DNA of 5,590 nt, taken from positions 1 through 5,590 of the forward strand of contig JABWAY010000274.1 of assembly GCA_013360825.1 (NCBI GenBank), given 5' to 3'. Positions 5,271-5,590 of the stretch are shown here, one piece after another. The position numbers and the translations under genes were made by a program. Position 1 is the stretch's first letter. Every line of letters begins with the position of its first letter. The notes beneath the pieces are model-generated. The model was given only the letters and a program-made list of their open reading frames with translations. It had not been told where the DNA came from and did no database searches. The stretch is from Candidatus Brocadiia bacterium (lineage in GTDB: Bacteria > Planctomycetota > MHYJ01 > WSZJ01).

Positions 5271-5590
5271 CGCGCGCGCAGATCCTGACGGTCGGGGGGG
5301 GCACCGGGCAGGCCGCGGTGCTGTCCGCGCTTCAGGGCGTCCCCGCCACGGCGGTGGTGGGGGTCACGGACGACGGCGGTCACTCCGGACTGCTCCGGCG
5401 CGCGCTCGGGATCCCGCAGGTCGGCGACCTCAGGAATTGCCTCGCGGCGCTCGCCCCGGCGGGCAATGCGGTCGGCGACCTCCTCCGCCACCGGTTCGAG
5501 CGGGGGGCGCTGGAGGGAACGTCCACGGGGAACCTGATGCTGGCCGGGCTCGCGCTGGACCGGGGCTCGCTGACGCGCGCGGCGATCGAA
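5267..5590 (+). CDS. yvcK: YvcK/CofD-like protein (UDP-sugar-binding gluconeogenesis factor family), 3' partial
   Basis: The first 108 codons are present and the frame runs off the right edge. The N-terminal nucleotide-binding elements of YvcK are clear: LTVGGGTGQ (7-15), VTDDGGHSG (33-41), GDLRNCLAALA (53-63), LRHRFERG (73-80) and STGNLMLAGLAL (86-97). In Bacillus and relatives YvcK binds UDP-GlcNAc and is needed for growth on gluconeogenic carbon sources and for correct cell-wall synthesis; CofD of F420 synthesis is a distant relative with a different glycine motif. Departures from the usual pattern are H39 (DDGGSSG is typical), Q15 (GGGTGL/GTGLS is typical) and V52 before GD, where Pro is usual. 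The start GTG 5267 overlaps the previous stop (GTGA) and has no Shine-Dalgarno, which suggests translation by coupling. A run of eight G (5294-5301) encodes part of the glycine loop. Full family assignment needs the missing C-terminal part. Confidence 0.88.
   Translation, partial: MTRAQILTVGGGTGQAAVLSALQGVPATAVVGVTDDGGHSGLLRRALGIPQVGDLRNCLAALAPAGNAVGDLLRHRFERGALEGTSTGNLMLAGLALDRGSLTRAAIE

Noticed and set aside
1..5590. tRNA, rRNA, CRISPR, insertion-sequence ends, attachment sites, integrase or toxin-antitoxin signals.
   Set aside because: I saw no clover-leaf sequence, repeated spacers, terminal inverted repeats with target duplications or matching proteins. Coding density and base composition look uniform across the window.

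Overview
The window is a GC-rich bacterial chromosomal segment (roughly 70% G+C by eye, with strong G/C at third codon positions). It holds six protein genes and no RNA gene, transposon, CRISPR array or phage marker. The genes are housekeeping or general signalling types. A YkgJ-type cysteine-cluster protein containing CRVFYCD, small FHA and PilZ proteins, a multi-pass membrane protein with a Pro/Ala-rich N-terminus, NAD-dependent ligase and a YvcK homologue would fit Planctomycetota or another deep-branching, deltaproteobacteria-like lineage. That placement is inference with low confidence; no rRNA or taxonomic marker was available.

Layout: (1) 2-868 (+), a three-helix membrane protein of unknown function, probably cut by the left edge. 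It converges on (2) an FHA-domain protein (912-1409, -), with GC-rich inverted repeats in the 43-nt gap. (3) A YkgJ-like cysteine-cluster protein (1397-1912, -, possibly starting at 1945) lies upstream of the FHA gene and overlaps it by 13 nt, making a two-gene minus-strand operon. (4) An intergenic control region of about 80-115 nt separates this operon from the divergent plus-strand genes. It carries a dyad and a candidate promoter in each direction. (5) A PilZ protein (2029-2445, +) is joined by TGATG stop/start overlap to (6) ligA (2445-4430, +), a complete NAD-dependent DNA ligase. (7) A 105-nt gap with hairpins and a second candidate promoter leads to (8) an unrecognised protein of about 244 aa with a C-terminal four-cysteine ribbon (4536-5270, +). 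This gene overlaps by GTGA (9) the start of a YvcK/CofD-like gene (5267 to beyond 5590), cut by the right edge.

How the genes relate: three tightly coupled pairs are visible (YkgJ-FHA, PilZ-LigA, zinc-ribbon protein-YvcK). PilZ-LigA places a predicted c-di-GMP receptor and the essential replicative ligase on one message. The most notable regulatory pattern is that both plus-strand operons have a plausible -10 box exactly 6 nt before an ATG that lacks a Shine-Dalgarno sequence. That geometry is expected of leaderless mRNAs. No clearly new defence or mobile system was found; the least explained gene is the ribbon protein next to YvcK.
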